Source: JBCCWR01 sp039193385 (GTDB lineage: Bacteria > Verrucomicrobiota > Verrucomicrobiia > Methylacidiphilales > JBCCWR01). Taken from it: a stretch of 7,913 nucleotides of DNA. A program made the translations under genes and the position numbers. Within the stretch, counting starts at the first letter, position 1; each line of letters starts with the position of its first letter. The stretch covers positions 1 to 7,913 of the forward strand of contig JBCCWR010000109.1 of the NCBI GenBank assembly GCA_039193385.1, given 5' to 3'. Shown here one piece after another: positions 1 through 6,386 of the stretch. The notes beneath the pieces are model-generated. The model was not told where the DNA came from, made no database searches, and was given only the letters and a program-made list of their open reading frames with translations.

Positions 1-1
1 A

Positions 2-700
2 CAACTCAAAGACTGCCGCATTCACTATAACCGCGCTAAAGAGAAGGGGGATGAATCCATGATATTTATCACCGAAGGACAATCCGCGGCAGGTTCTATC
101 ACCTCATGCCGAGATCCTCAGACCCAGGCTATCTTCACTCTCAAAGGTAAACCTCTCAATGTTTGCGAACTACAGAGAGCTGCTATTTATAAAAATGATG
201 AAATGTATAATCTGATGCGAGCACTCAACATTGAGGATAACGCTGACGGTCTACGCTATGGAAAAGTCATTTTAGCGACAGATGCCGATGTGGACGGTCT
301 ACACATTCGCAATCTACTTATCACATACTTCCTACGTTTCTTTCCTGAAGTCATTACCCGTGGACATGTTTTTATTCTAGAAACACCACTCTTTCGCGTT
401 CGTAATAAAAAAGAAACCCGCTATTGCTACACCGAAGAAGAACGCCTCGAAGCACTAGACAAAATCCGTGGACCAGAAATCACTCGTTTTAAAGGACTAG
501 GAGAAATATCCCCGGGCGAATTCAAAGCGTTCATTGGCAAAGAGATTAAACTCACGCCTGTTGACGTAGATGATCCGCATCATGTGCCCAATATTCTACA
601 ATTTTACATGGGTAAAAACACACCGGTACGTCGTGAATATATTATGGAAAATCTCGTCATTGAAGAACCCCTTGAGACAGACAAACCTCAAGCGGCTTAA
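2..700 (+). CDS. parE: DNA topoisomerase IV subunit B / GyrB-like, C-terminal part (partial)
   Basis: This is the C-terminal part of the ATPase/TOPRIM subunit of a type IIA topoisomerase, which with its partner (ParC/GyrA) passes DNA duplexes through a double-strand break. The frame is open from base 2, so the ATG at 59 is an internal Met and the gene begins outside the window. Visible TOPRIM signatures are the catalytic Glu in TEGQSAAG (bases 71-94) and the metal-binding acidic cluster TDADVDG (278-298). Further family blocks are LKGKPLN, NIEDNADGLRYGK, ITRFKGLGEIS and FYMGKNTPVRREYIMENL. The lack of an extra C-terminal domain and the ending ENLVIEEPLE resemble Bacteroidota/Verrucomicrobiota ParE-like proteins more than E. 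coli GyrB; gyrB remains possible. The motif reads EGQ where EGD or EGN is usual. No parC follows, because the next gene is convergent and overlaps the stop by 3 bases. Family assignment is secure; ParE versus GyrB is inference. Confidence 0.9.
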   Translation, partial: QLKDCRIHYNRAKEKGDESMIFITEGQSAAGSITSCRDPQTQAIFTLKGKPLNVCELQRAAIYKNDEMYNLMRALNIEDNADGLRYGKVILATDADVDGLHIRNLLITYFLRFFPEVITRGHVFILETPLFRVRNKKETRYCYTEEERLEALDKIRGPEITRFKGLGEISPGEFKAFIGKEIKLTPVDVDDPHHVPNILQFYMGKNTPVRREYIMENLVIEEPLETDKPQAA

Positions 701-1773
701 ATGCTTCGCTCTCGATGCAAATCTGAAGCTAATTTACGGATTGCCCGGACGCGTTCAGAAGTGGCCGGATGAGTTGACATCCAGTTAACAGCTTTTTCGT
801 AGCGATCTAATTTATTACCTAACTTCTTAAGAATATTAACCAAGGCTTCAGAAGAAATGCCCACTTCAAGGCATTGTTCAACGGCATAAGCGTCTGCTTC
901 ATCTTCAAACTTTCTTGAATAACCTGTTTCTAGTAAGAATGCCGGCAGACTCACCGCTATACCCGCCGCTGAACTCATGTCGCTGAGAAATAATGCTGAT
1001 AACAACCCCACGCTGACACTTTGAATAACCATGCGCATCCCGTGCTGTTTTTCCACATGCCCTAACTCATGAAACAAAACAGCTATAATTTGGTCATCAT
1101 TATCAGCCAGCGACATAAGCTGATCGGTAAGAATAATTTGACCCGAAGGCAGTGCAAAAGCATTAGCTCCAATTTTACTGTGTCGAAATATTATTTCATA
1201 TTCTGTGATGTTCTGAAGGCGTGAATGCAAACCGGCAAATTTCTCTTTAATTTCCTGTTGACGCACCTCATCTAAATCACTGGGCTGCATCATATGTATA
1301 TCCAACCACTTCAAACCGTGTTCAGAAATTTTCTGACGCATGTCAGGATGCATTTTATAAGCAAGATGTTCTGCAATAATTGGCAAGCCATAAACAATAA
1401 ATGAATAAATCAAACCCGCAAAAATAACTAAGGATAAAACAACAACGGGTAAATTTTTCTCAAGCGTATGCACCAGATTCATGAAGCTGCTTTTACCCAG
1501 CCTTTTTTCAAGACGCTTAAACTCTGTTCCAGCCTTTAGATGAACACAAGCACCTCCAGAAAACCTTATGATGCGATCTGCTTTACCAACAGCAGGTTCA
1601 ATCTTAAAATCTTCACAAATAAAACTAGAGATAGTCCCATTCTCATGTTTCATCTCCAGACCAGATGATGCGATATATTTAAGGATAACCTTTTGCCCAA
1701 TCGGTTTCTTGCCATCAAAATAGACCGCTTCAAGTCCTTCATGAGGTGCCGGTGTTGTTGGCTCATTATCCAT
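697..1773 (-). CDS. Membrane-anchored M48 family zinc metallopeptidase (BepA/Oma1-like catalytic domain)
   Basis: A predicted membrane-bound zinc endopeptidase of 358 residues. The N-terminal ~85 residues form a small beta-rich domain (YFDGKKPIGQKVIL...) resembling the N-terminal domain often seen on bacterial Oma1-like M48 proteins (DUF7092 type, recalled, not searched). One strong transmembrane segment lies at about 107-130, and the peptidase domain at about 170-350. Key residues are HELGH at 235-239 (two zinc-ligand His and the catalytic Glu), the Glu of YSRKFEDEAD (about 290) as likely third ligand, and the STHPATSERV motif (333-342) typical of the BepA/Oma1 branch. It is not HtpX, which has several membrane helices. 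The M48 relatives act in envelope or membrane protein quality control; the substrate here is unknown. It lies 14 bases after the DUF898 gene and is almost certainly co-transcribed with it. No Shine-Dalgarno is visible before the ATG, so translation may be coupled to the upstream gene. Confidence 0.93.
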   Translation of the reverse strand: MDNEPTTPAPHEGLEAVYFDGKKPIGQKVILKYIASSGLEMKHENGTISSFICEDFKIEPAVGKADRIIRFSGGACVHLKAGTEFKRLEKRLGKSSFMNLVHTLEKNLPVVVLSLVIFAGLIYSFIVYGLPIIAEHLAYKMHPDMRQKISEHGLKWLDIHMMQPSDLDEVRQQEIKEKFAGLHSRLQNITEYEIIFRHSKIGANAFALPSGQIILTDQLMSLADNDDQIIAVLFHELGHVEKQHGMRMVIQSVSVGLLSALFLSDMSSAAGIAVSLPAFLLETGYSRKFEDEADAYAVEQCLEVGISSEALVNILKKLGNKLDRYEKAVNWMSTHPATSERVRAIRKLASDLHRERSI

Positions 1774-1787
1774 TATTAAAATGGTTT

Positions 1788-3071
1788 CTATAATCCAAAT
1801 TCAAAGTCCAGCAGTTCATGCGCGGAGTCGCCCACAGCACCATCGTGATCTGCTGCTTGTGCAACAACATTTTCTAAAGATTCCATGCCGCTCACAGACA
1901 TACATTGTACCCGGTAACGATAAAGGCGAACCTTGGCCCAGGGAGCAAAAAGTCCTAAAGTCAAAATAGTTAAAATAAGATTGGATATAAAAATGCCTAC
2001 ATAAGGCCATAGCTTAATTTTATTCTCAAAACGAAACTGCTGACCCTCGCCATCATCCGTGCCTAATACCGTTTCATTCCAGCAATAATTTTTAATAAAG
2101 ACATCGGCTCCGATAAAAATAACAAAGATAAAAATATAGAAAGCTATCATAAAAATGAACCCTAATATTTCTGCGAGTTGGGTTACTACATCTTCGCCCC
2201 CATCTCCAGCAAATCCAGATGAGGCATATGCCACCCCCATCAGCACACCTGAAGCAATTGTTAATCCTATAAAAATACCAAAAGCGGCATAAAACACTTT
2301 AAAAAAGAATCCCGCACTACCATGGAAATGAGAACGTTTTTGACCATAAGCCATATTATCAAAGAAATATTCTTTCTGCATTTTTATAACAAGAGGCATA
2401 ATCAGGCCCAATGTAAACATGGCCAGTAAAGGCATGCCCAAAAAGCATCTGTAAGCCTCGCCTAATGTACCCCGAAACTTAAAAGAAATATTCCTATAGG
2501 CACTGTTAGCAGAAAAAAAACGCATCGATTTATACATTAAAAATGGAAAGACCACCATATAAACGAGTAAGACCAAAAGCGAAATAATGGGATTTAGGAA
2601 TTGAGATGATGAATAAATGATTAAACCGACAAACACAATAACATAGCCTATGAGTAACTTTTTCGGATCGGCCAGATATTCAAAAGAATATCCATCGAGT
2701 TTCGTGTTCTGATAAAAATAACGACGTGTGCGAACTCGAGCCCAGGGTATGTAAAGTCCTAGTGTAACAATGGAAAGCAAAAGATTAACAATCCATATAC
2801 CAAAATACTCAGAGCCTTTGCCCTCAAAGTGCAGAGGATACCTTTTTTCTTCTTTTGGTTGTGGTGCTGTTTCAGCCGCTTTTTCTATCGACTGGGATTC
2901 AGGCTGAGGCATAGAACCCTCCTTTAAATCACCATAAGCTTTCCACTCTGACATCCCCTCTTTCCACACCAGTGTCTTCTCGCCAATCTCACCCTGACTA
3001 GCCAATGCATCAATTTTTTCCTGTGATACAGGCCCTATTTGCTCTCCACCCTTTGAATAATACCAGCTCAT
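1788..3071 (-). CDS. GYF_2 domain + DUF898 (YjgN-like) multi-pass inner-membrane protein
   Basis: A 427-residue integral membrane protein of unknown function. Residues 1-50 (SWYYSKGGEQIGPVS...W..GM.EW) form a GYF_2 domain, a small module thought to bind proline-rich peptides. A Pro/Glu/Lys-rich linker (about 52-77) follows, then a DUF898/YjgN-type membrane region. Likely membrane segments are about 90-110, 138-155, 160-181, 210-230, 255-284, 302-324 and 355-378. The family hallmark TLGLxxPWA(R/K)VRxxRY appears twice (103-118 and 371-386), and a degenerate third copy (TLGLIMPLVIKMQKEYF) sits at 220-236, so the protein is built from internal repeats. The C-terminal tail (397-427) is acidic. The start is supported by AAGGA eight bases upstream and by the GYF_2 domain beginning at the Met. 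It is the first gene of an operon with the M48 peptidase; I recall this pairing from other bacteria, which suggests a shared role in the membrane. Domain calls are confident, function is not known. Confidence 0.9.
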   Translation of the reverse strand: MSWYYSKGGEQIGPVSQEKIDALASQGEIGEKTLVWKEGMSEWKAYGDLKEGSMPQPESQSIEKAAETAPQPKEEKRYPLHFEGKGSEYFGIWIVNLLLSIVTLGLYIPWARVRTRRYFYQNTKLDGYSFEYLADPKKLLIGYVIVFVGLIIYSSSQFLNPIISLLVLLVYMVVFPFLMYKSMRFFSANSAYRNISFKFRGTLGEAYRCFLGMPLLAMFTLGLIMPLVIKMQKEYFFDNMAYGQKRSHFHGSAGFFFKVFYAAFGIFIGLTIASGVLMGVAYASSGFAGDGGEDVVTQLAEILGFIFMIAFYIFIFVIFIGADVFIKNYCWNETVLGTDDGEGQQFRFENKIKLWPYVGIFISNLILTILTLGLFAPWAKVRLYRYRVQCMSVSGMESLENVVAQAADHDGAVGDSAHELLDFEFGL

Positions 3072-3079
3072 AACTTAAA

Positions 3080-3084
3080 TCCTT
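3080..3084 (-). promoter_or_regulatory. Shine-Dalgarno site of the DUF898 gene
   Basis: On the minus strand AAGGA lies 8 bases before the ATG at 3071-3069. It is the only clear ribosome binding site among the four gene starts in this window and supports the chosen start. Confidence 0.65.
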
Positions 3085-3126
3085 AAAATTGTAAGCACAG
3101 AAACTTACGAAATAACGAGACCATTT

Positions 3127-3155
3127 AGTAGAGAGCAGGCAGTAAAGCTGGTCAA
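3127..3155 (-). promoter_or_regulatory. Putative sigma70 promoter for the DUF898-M48 operon
   Basis: On the minus strand TTGACC (3155-3150, 5 of 6 to the -35 consensus) is followed after 17 bases by TCTACT (3132-3127, 4 of 6 to the -10 consensus). Transcription would start near 3120 and give a leader of about 50 bases with the AAGGA site near its end. The -35 box overlaps by two bases an 8-bp inverted repeat at 3154-3176. This is pattern matching only. Confidence 0.45.
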
Positions 3156-3176
3156 GAAAGTACTAACCACTTTCTT
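3154..3176. repeat. 8-bp perfect inverted repeat, possible operator or terminator stem
   Basis: AAGAAAGT (3154-3161) and ACTTTCTT (3169-3176) are perfect inverted repeats around a 7-base loop. The site touches the putative -35 box of the DUF898 operon and lies downstream of the ileS stop. It could be a repressor site for the operon or a weak stem ending ileS transcription. The stem is AT-rich and has only a short T tract after it, so neither role is established. Confidence 0.35.
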
Positions 3177-3180
3177 CTAC

Positions 3181-3229
3181 AAAAAAGGAACTCTATTTTC
3201 TCTATTTAAGCCGCATGATGCCATAGAGA
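3181..3229 (-). terminator. Weak candidate terminator of ileS
   Basis: On the minus strand, about 35 bases after the ileS stop, TCTCTAT (3229-3223) and ATAGAGA (3205-3199) can form a 7-bp stem with a 17-base loop. A run of six T (3186-3181) comes about 12 bases later. The stem is AT-rich and the T run is not directly adjacent, so this is a poor intrinsic terminator and only a candidate. Confidence 0.25.
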
Positions 3230-3263
3230 TGAAATTTGCGTTTCAGTTTATTAACGGACCTGC

Positions 3264-6059
3264 TTAAGCGCTAAGTGCATCAAGGCAACGACAACAAACT
3301 TCAGGATGCTCCTTGTCTCCAGAGAGTTCATCAAAAAATTTCCAGCAGCGAATACATTTTTTGCCTTCCGCTTTAGCAACTTCGACATCTTCCGAGTCAG
3401 TGCTATCCACTTGTAAAAACTTAATTTTGGAAACAATGCACAATTCCTCTAATAGTTCCGCATCTTGCTCAGAATCAAGCTTGGCTGTTTTAATCGTAGC
3501 TTGCCCTTCAAGACTCTTTCCGATGACTTTGTCTTTACGAAGCGGCTCTAGCTTTTCATTGACCCTGGATCTCAACTCCAGCAGGTATTTCCATCGCTCG
3601 GTAAAATCTTCTGGAACTTTTATTGCACGCGCCTGAGGAAATTTCTCCAGATGAACAGAAGCACGCACCAGACTCAGTTCATTTTCATCCGGCTTATCTC
3701 CCATATTTGCAAATTGCCATGCTTCCTCAGCCGTAAAAGGCATGATAGGTGCAATAAGCTTGCATAAACTTTCGAGAATTTCATACATAGCCGTCTGCGA
3801 TGAGCGACGACGTAAACTTTTGGGCGCATCACAATACATACGATCTTTAAGAACATCTACATACAATGCCGACAACTCCACGGCGCAAAAGCGGTTTATG
3901 ATGTGATAGACCTGATGGAATTCATATTTCTCATAGGCTGTATGGCATTGCTTAATTATACCCTGCAATTCTACAAGAATATAACGATCGATCTCTGTCA
4001 GATCCTCATCACAAACGCTATCTTTCTTTGGATCAAAGTCATAAAGATTAGCTAGAAGAATGCGAAGAACATTGCGCACAGAGCGGTAAGTGTCTGCCAC
4101 ACGCTTAAAAATCTCTTCAGAAAATGGAACATCATCACGGTAATCCTGACTGGAAATCCACAGACGCAAAATGTCAGCGCCGAACTTATCCACATAATCC
4201 ATCAAAGCCGCCGGCTTTCCACTCGATTTGGATAATTTTTTGCGTGTGTCTACATCGACCACAAAACCGTTGGTAACCACCTGTTTGTAGGGCGGTTCTT
4301 GTCCCAGTGCCACTGATGTTAACAGGGAAGATTGAAACCAGCCGCGGTGCTGGTCGCTACCCTCCAAATACAAATCCGCAGGAAAACGCAAACGACGGCG
4401 TGACACCGCTTCATGGCTGGAGCCCGAATCGATCCAAACATCTAAAGTGTCCAGTCCCCTCTTCCAACCGTTCCTATTTGGATCACTCAAGCCAACTTCC
4501 TGAGCCAATTGTGTATCATCCGTTTCAAACCAGTAATTCGTACCATGTTTCTCCACAAGTTCGGCGACTTTACGAATCGTTTCCGCATCCATGTGAGGCT
4601 CCCCCTTGTTCGTATAAAAAACAGGAATCGGAACGCCCCATGTTCTCTGACGGGAAATACACCAGTCAGGTCGTCCCTCCACAGCACCACGAATACGATT
4701 CTTACCCCATGAAGGCACCCAGTCCACTTGCTCAATGCCGCCGAGGGCATCCTGGCGAAAGGCCTCCACACGAATAAACCATTGAATAACCGAGCGGAAA
4801 ACAATCGGCGTCTTGGAGCGCCAGCAGTGAGGATAGCTATGGTTATAATCTTCCGCTGCCCACAATTTCCCCTTCTCTTGCAATATCTCAATGATCGGCT
4901 TATTGGCCTTAAAAACATAGGCGCCGGCTAAATCAGGCAAGCCAGCCTCCTCCGTCAAACAACCACGATCATCCACAGGAGAAAACGTTTCCAGTCCTAC
5001 CTTTTGACCCAGCACATAGTCATCCTGGCCGTGTCCTGGTGCAATGTGCACAAGACCTGATCCACTTTCAGCAGTGACAAACTCTGCCAAATGAACCTTA
5101 CCCGAACGATCCAGGAAAGGATGCTCATAAGAAACGCCTTCAAGTTCTTGTCCTTTGAATGTCTTTAGAACTTTAAATTCCGTGCCTTCCCGTTTTGAGG
5201 CCACACTGTCTATGAGCGATTGAGCGAAAATCAGTTTTTCACCATCCTGTTTCTCAGCCAACACATAGTCCAATGACGCGTGCGCAGCGACGCCTAGATT
5301 AGCCGGCAATGTCCAAGGCGTCGTCGTCCAGATCATGATAGAAGCTTTATCACTAGCTTTCAGTCCCAGCTTCTCAGTTTGCTCATCTAGCTTGAGAGAA
5401 AACTGCACAAAAATCGATTGATCCGTTCGGTTCTGGTACTCTACCTCAGCTTCAGCCAGTGCTGTCTGGCATCCTGTGCTCCAGTAAACCGGACGTAAGG
5501 CCTGATACACCAGGCCCTTCTCCACCATTCCGGCAAACACACGCAATATGTCTGCCTCATATTGTGGTTCCATGGTAATGTAAGGCTTATCCCATTCTCC
5601 AAAAACAGCCATGCGCTTAAATTGCTCACGTTGGATATCTATAAATTTGCGCGCCATGGCCTCAGAGCGTTTGCGAATTTCCACAGCATCTAACTCCACC
5701 TTCTCCTGCTTTTTCTTTTTAGCTGCATCAGCCAGCTCTTTCATGACCTTATGCTCAATGGGCAAACCATGACAGTCCCAGCCGGGAATAAAGGGGACAT
5801 TCCAGCCAAACATATTACGGGACTTAAGCACAAAGTCCTTAAGAGCCATATTCAAGGCATGCCCCATATGGGCATCACCATTCGCAAAGGGAGGTCCATC
5901 ATGCAAAATAAACTCCTTAGCATCCTTACGTTCATCCATAAGCTGACTGTAAATATCAGCCTGCTGCCATGCCTTGAGTAGAGCTGGCTCGCGCTTGGGC
6001 AAGTTCGCGCGCATAGGAAACTTCGTCTGAGGTAAATTGAGTGAGTCTTTATAATTCAT
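3264..6059 (-). CDS. ileS: Isoleucyl-tRNA synthetase (class I, bacterial type)
   Basis: Cytosolic enzyme that charges tRNA-Ile with isoleucine using ATP and edits away mischarged valine. I chose the ATG at 6059 (931 residues), not the TTG two codons upstream, because MNYKDSLNLPQTKFPMR matches the E. coli start (MSDYKSTLNLPETGFPMR). Seen in order: the class I signature as HMGH at 64-67 (usually HIGH); GWDCHGLPIE about 95-104; the CP1 editing domain with WTTTPWTLPAN about 244-254 and HIAPGHGQDDY about 338-348; DVWIDSGSSH about 540-549; EGSDQHRGWFQSS about 566-578; and KLSKS at 608-612 (usually KMSKS). The anticodon-binding domain follows, and a C-terminal zinc finger with C902, C905, C922 and C925 agrees with the E. 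coli positions. Length and architecture are those of the E. coli-like type. The gene is intact and appears monocistronic. No Shine-Dalgarno precedes the ATG. Confidence 0.98.
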   Translation of the reverse strand: MNYKDSLNLPQTKFPMRANLPKREPALLKAWQQADIYSQLMDERKDAKEFILHDGPPFANGDAHMGHALNMALKDFVLKSRNMFGWNVPFIPGWDCHGLPIEHKVMKELADAAKKKKQEKVELDAVEIRKRSEAMARKFIDIQREQFKRMAVFGEWDKPYITMEPQYEADILRVFAGMVEKGLVYQALRPVYWSTGCQTALAEAEVEYQNRTDQSIFVQFSLKLDEQTEKLGLKASDKASIMIWTTTPWTLPANLGVAAHASLDYVLAEKQDGEKLIFAQSLIDSVASKREGTEFKVLKTFKGQELEGVSYEHPFLDRSGKVHLAEFVTAESGSGLVHIAPGHGQDDYVLGQKVGLETFSPVDDRGCLTEEAGLPDLAGAYVFKANKPIIEILQEKGKLWAAEDYNHSYPHCWRSKTPIVFRSVIQWFIRVEAFRQDALGGIEQVDWVPSWGKNRIRGAVEGRPDWCISRQRTWGVPIPVFYTNKGEPHMDAETIRKVAELVEKHGTNYWFETDDTQLAQEVGLSDPNRNGWKRGLDTLDVWIDSGSSHEAVSRRRLRFPADLYLEGSDQHRGWFQSSLLTSVALGQEPPYKQVVTNGFVVDVDTRKKLSKSSGKPAALMDYVDKFGADILRLWISSQDYRDDVPFSEEIFKRVADTYRSVRNVLRILLANLYDFDPKKDSVCDEDLTEIDRYILVELQGIIKQCHTAYEKYEFHQVYHIINRFCAVELSALYVDVLKDRMYCDAPKSLRRRSSQTAMYEILESLCKLIAPIMPFTAEEAWQFANMGDKPDENELSLVRASVHLEKFPQARAIKVPEDFTERWKYLLELRSRVNEKLEPLRKDKVIGKSLEGQATIKTAKLDSEQDAELLEELCIVSKIKFLQVDSTDSEDVEVAKAEGKKCIRCWKFFDELSGDKEHPEVCCRCLDALSA

Positions 6060-6073
6060 GTGCAAAGGGGTTG

Positions 6074-6102
6074 TACTTAAGCGTCTTAATTTTTTGCGTC
6101 AA
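6074..6102 (-). promoter_or_regulatory. Tentative ileS promoter giving a very short leader
   Basis: On the minus strand TTGACG (6102-6097, 5 of 6 to the -35 consensus) lies 16-17 bases before weak -10 candidates TTAAGT (6080-6075) or TAAGTA (6079-6074). Start of transcription would then fall near 6067, only about 8 bases before the ileS ATG, which fits the absence of a Shine-Dalgarno. The -10 match is poor, so the true promoter may differ. Confidence 0.3.
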
Positions 6103-6120
6103 CTTCTGAGCACACACAAG

Positions 6121-6153
6121 ATTTCACCAAACAGATGAAAAAACTAGTGAAAT
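6121..6153. repeat. 7-bp perfect inverted repeat upstream of ileS
   Basis: ATTTCAC (6121-6127) and GTGAAAT (6147-6153) are perfect inverted repeats separated by 19 bases. They lie between the tentative ileS promoter and the tRNA-Cys promoter. The right arm adjoins the 8-base palindrome TTGGCCAA (6153-6160). The spacing would suit a regulator binding two half-sites, or a hairpin in a longer ileS leader; neither is shown. Confidence 0.3.
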
Positions 6154-6175
6154 TGGCCAAGTCACAGAAAGATGA

Positions 6176-6204
6176 TTGCCAAAGACATGATCATGCGAAA
6201 TACT
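6176..6204 (+). promoter_or_regulatory. Sigma70-type promoter of the tRNA-Cys gene
   Basis: TTGCCA (6176-6181, 5 of 6 to the -35 consensus) and AATACT (6199-6204, 4 of 6 to the -10 consensus) are separated by 17 bases. This puts the transcription start near 6211, about 10 bases before the mature tRNA 5' end. The spacer contains the perfect 10-base palindrome CATGATCATG (6186-6195). Confidence 0.5.
6186..6195. repeat. 10-bp perfect palindrome in the tRNA-Cys promoter spacer
   Basis: CATGATCATG is a perfect palindrome placed between the -35 and -10 boxes of the putative tRNA-Cys promoter, where a bound repressor or a MerR-type activator could act. A palindrome this short can arise by chance, so an operator role is speculative. 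Confidence 0.25.
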
Positions 6205-6220
6205 GTTTTGCTCTTTCAGC

Positions 6221-6292
6221 GGCGACGTAGCCAAGTGGTAAGGCCGGGCTCTGCAAAAGCTCTATTCGGCGGTTCGAATCCGCCCGTCGCCT
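6221..6292 (+). tRNA. tRNA-Cys (anticodon GCA)
   Basis: A complete cloverleaf can be folded by eye. The acceptor stem is GGCGACG (6221-6227) with CGTCGCC (6285-6291). The D stem is GCC/GGC (6230-6232/6242-6244) around a loop with GTGG. The anticodon stem is GGGCT/AGCTC (one G-U pair) with loop CTGCAAA and anticodon GCA at 6253-6255. There is a five-base variable loop, and the T stem GGCGG/CCGCC closes the loop TTCGAAT. The discriminator base is T (6292), as expected for the cysteine identity set. The 3' CCA is not encoded and must be added after transcription. It is divergent from ileS and has a good upstream promoter. Confidence 0.97.
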
Positions 6293-6304
6293 GGCTTCTT
6301 AAAC

Positions 6305-6327
6305 TAATATGGCTAATATTATATTTT
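6305..6327 (+). terminator. Weak AT-rich hairpin after tRNA-Cys, possible terminator
   Basis: TAATAT (6305-6310) and ATATTA (6316-6321) can pair around GGCTA and are followed by TATTTT. All six pairs are A-U, so the hairpin would be unstable. It may end the tRNA transcript only partly, which would leave read-through into the membrane protein gene 60 bases further on. Confidence 0.25.
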
Positions 6328-6386
6328 GACTCACTGATAAATATGGTCTCGCCGCAAAATCTTTTGAACGCTTCTTTGTAAACTTA

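Noticed and set aside
59..61. ATG as the start of a short TOPRIM-only protein
   Set aside because: The frame is open upstream to base 2 and the residues there (LKDCRIHYN...) continue the type IIA topoisomerase sequence; this is an internal Met just before the catalytic Glu.
697..1773. HtpX heat-shock protease
   Set aside because: There is only one clear membrane helix before the peptidase domain, an extra N-terminal beta-rich domain, and the THPATSERV motif of the Oma1/BepA branch.
3085..3263. A small gene between ileS and the DUF898 operon
   Set aside because: No open frame with a start signal or recognisable peptide; the region is accounted for by a promoter and weak hairpins.
4307..4918. 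Overlapping open frames on both strands inside ileS (up to 156 codons plus, 143 codons minus)
   Set aside because: They lie wholly within a well-conserved ileS reading frame, have no recognisable domain and show low-complexity, Pro/Arg-rich translations typical of out-of-frame reading.
6063..6065. TTG as the ileS start
   Set aside because: The ATG two codons later matches the N-terminus of IleRS from E. coli and gives the same zinc-cysteine numbering.
6060..6220. T-box riboswitch for ileS
   Set aside because: No T-box consensus (AGGGTGGNACCGCG-like) or antiterminator/terminator pair is visible, and the likely leader is too short.
6172..6381. 69-codon plus-strand frame spanning the tRNA-Cys gene
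   Set aside because: It reads through the tRNA cloverleaf and its promoter, so it is a chance frame.
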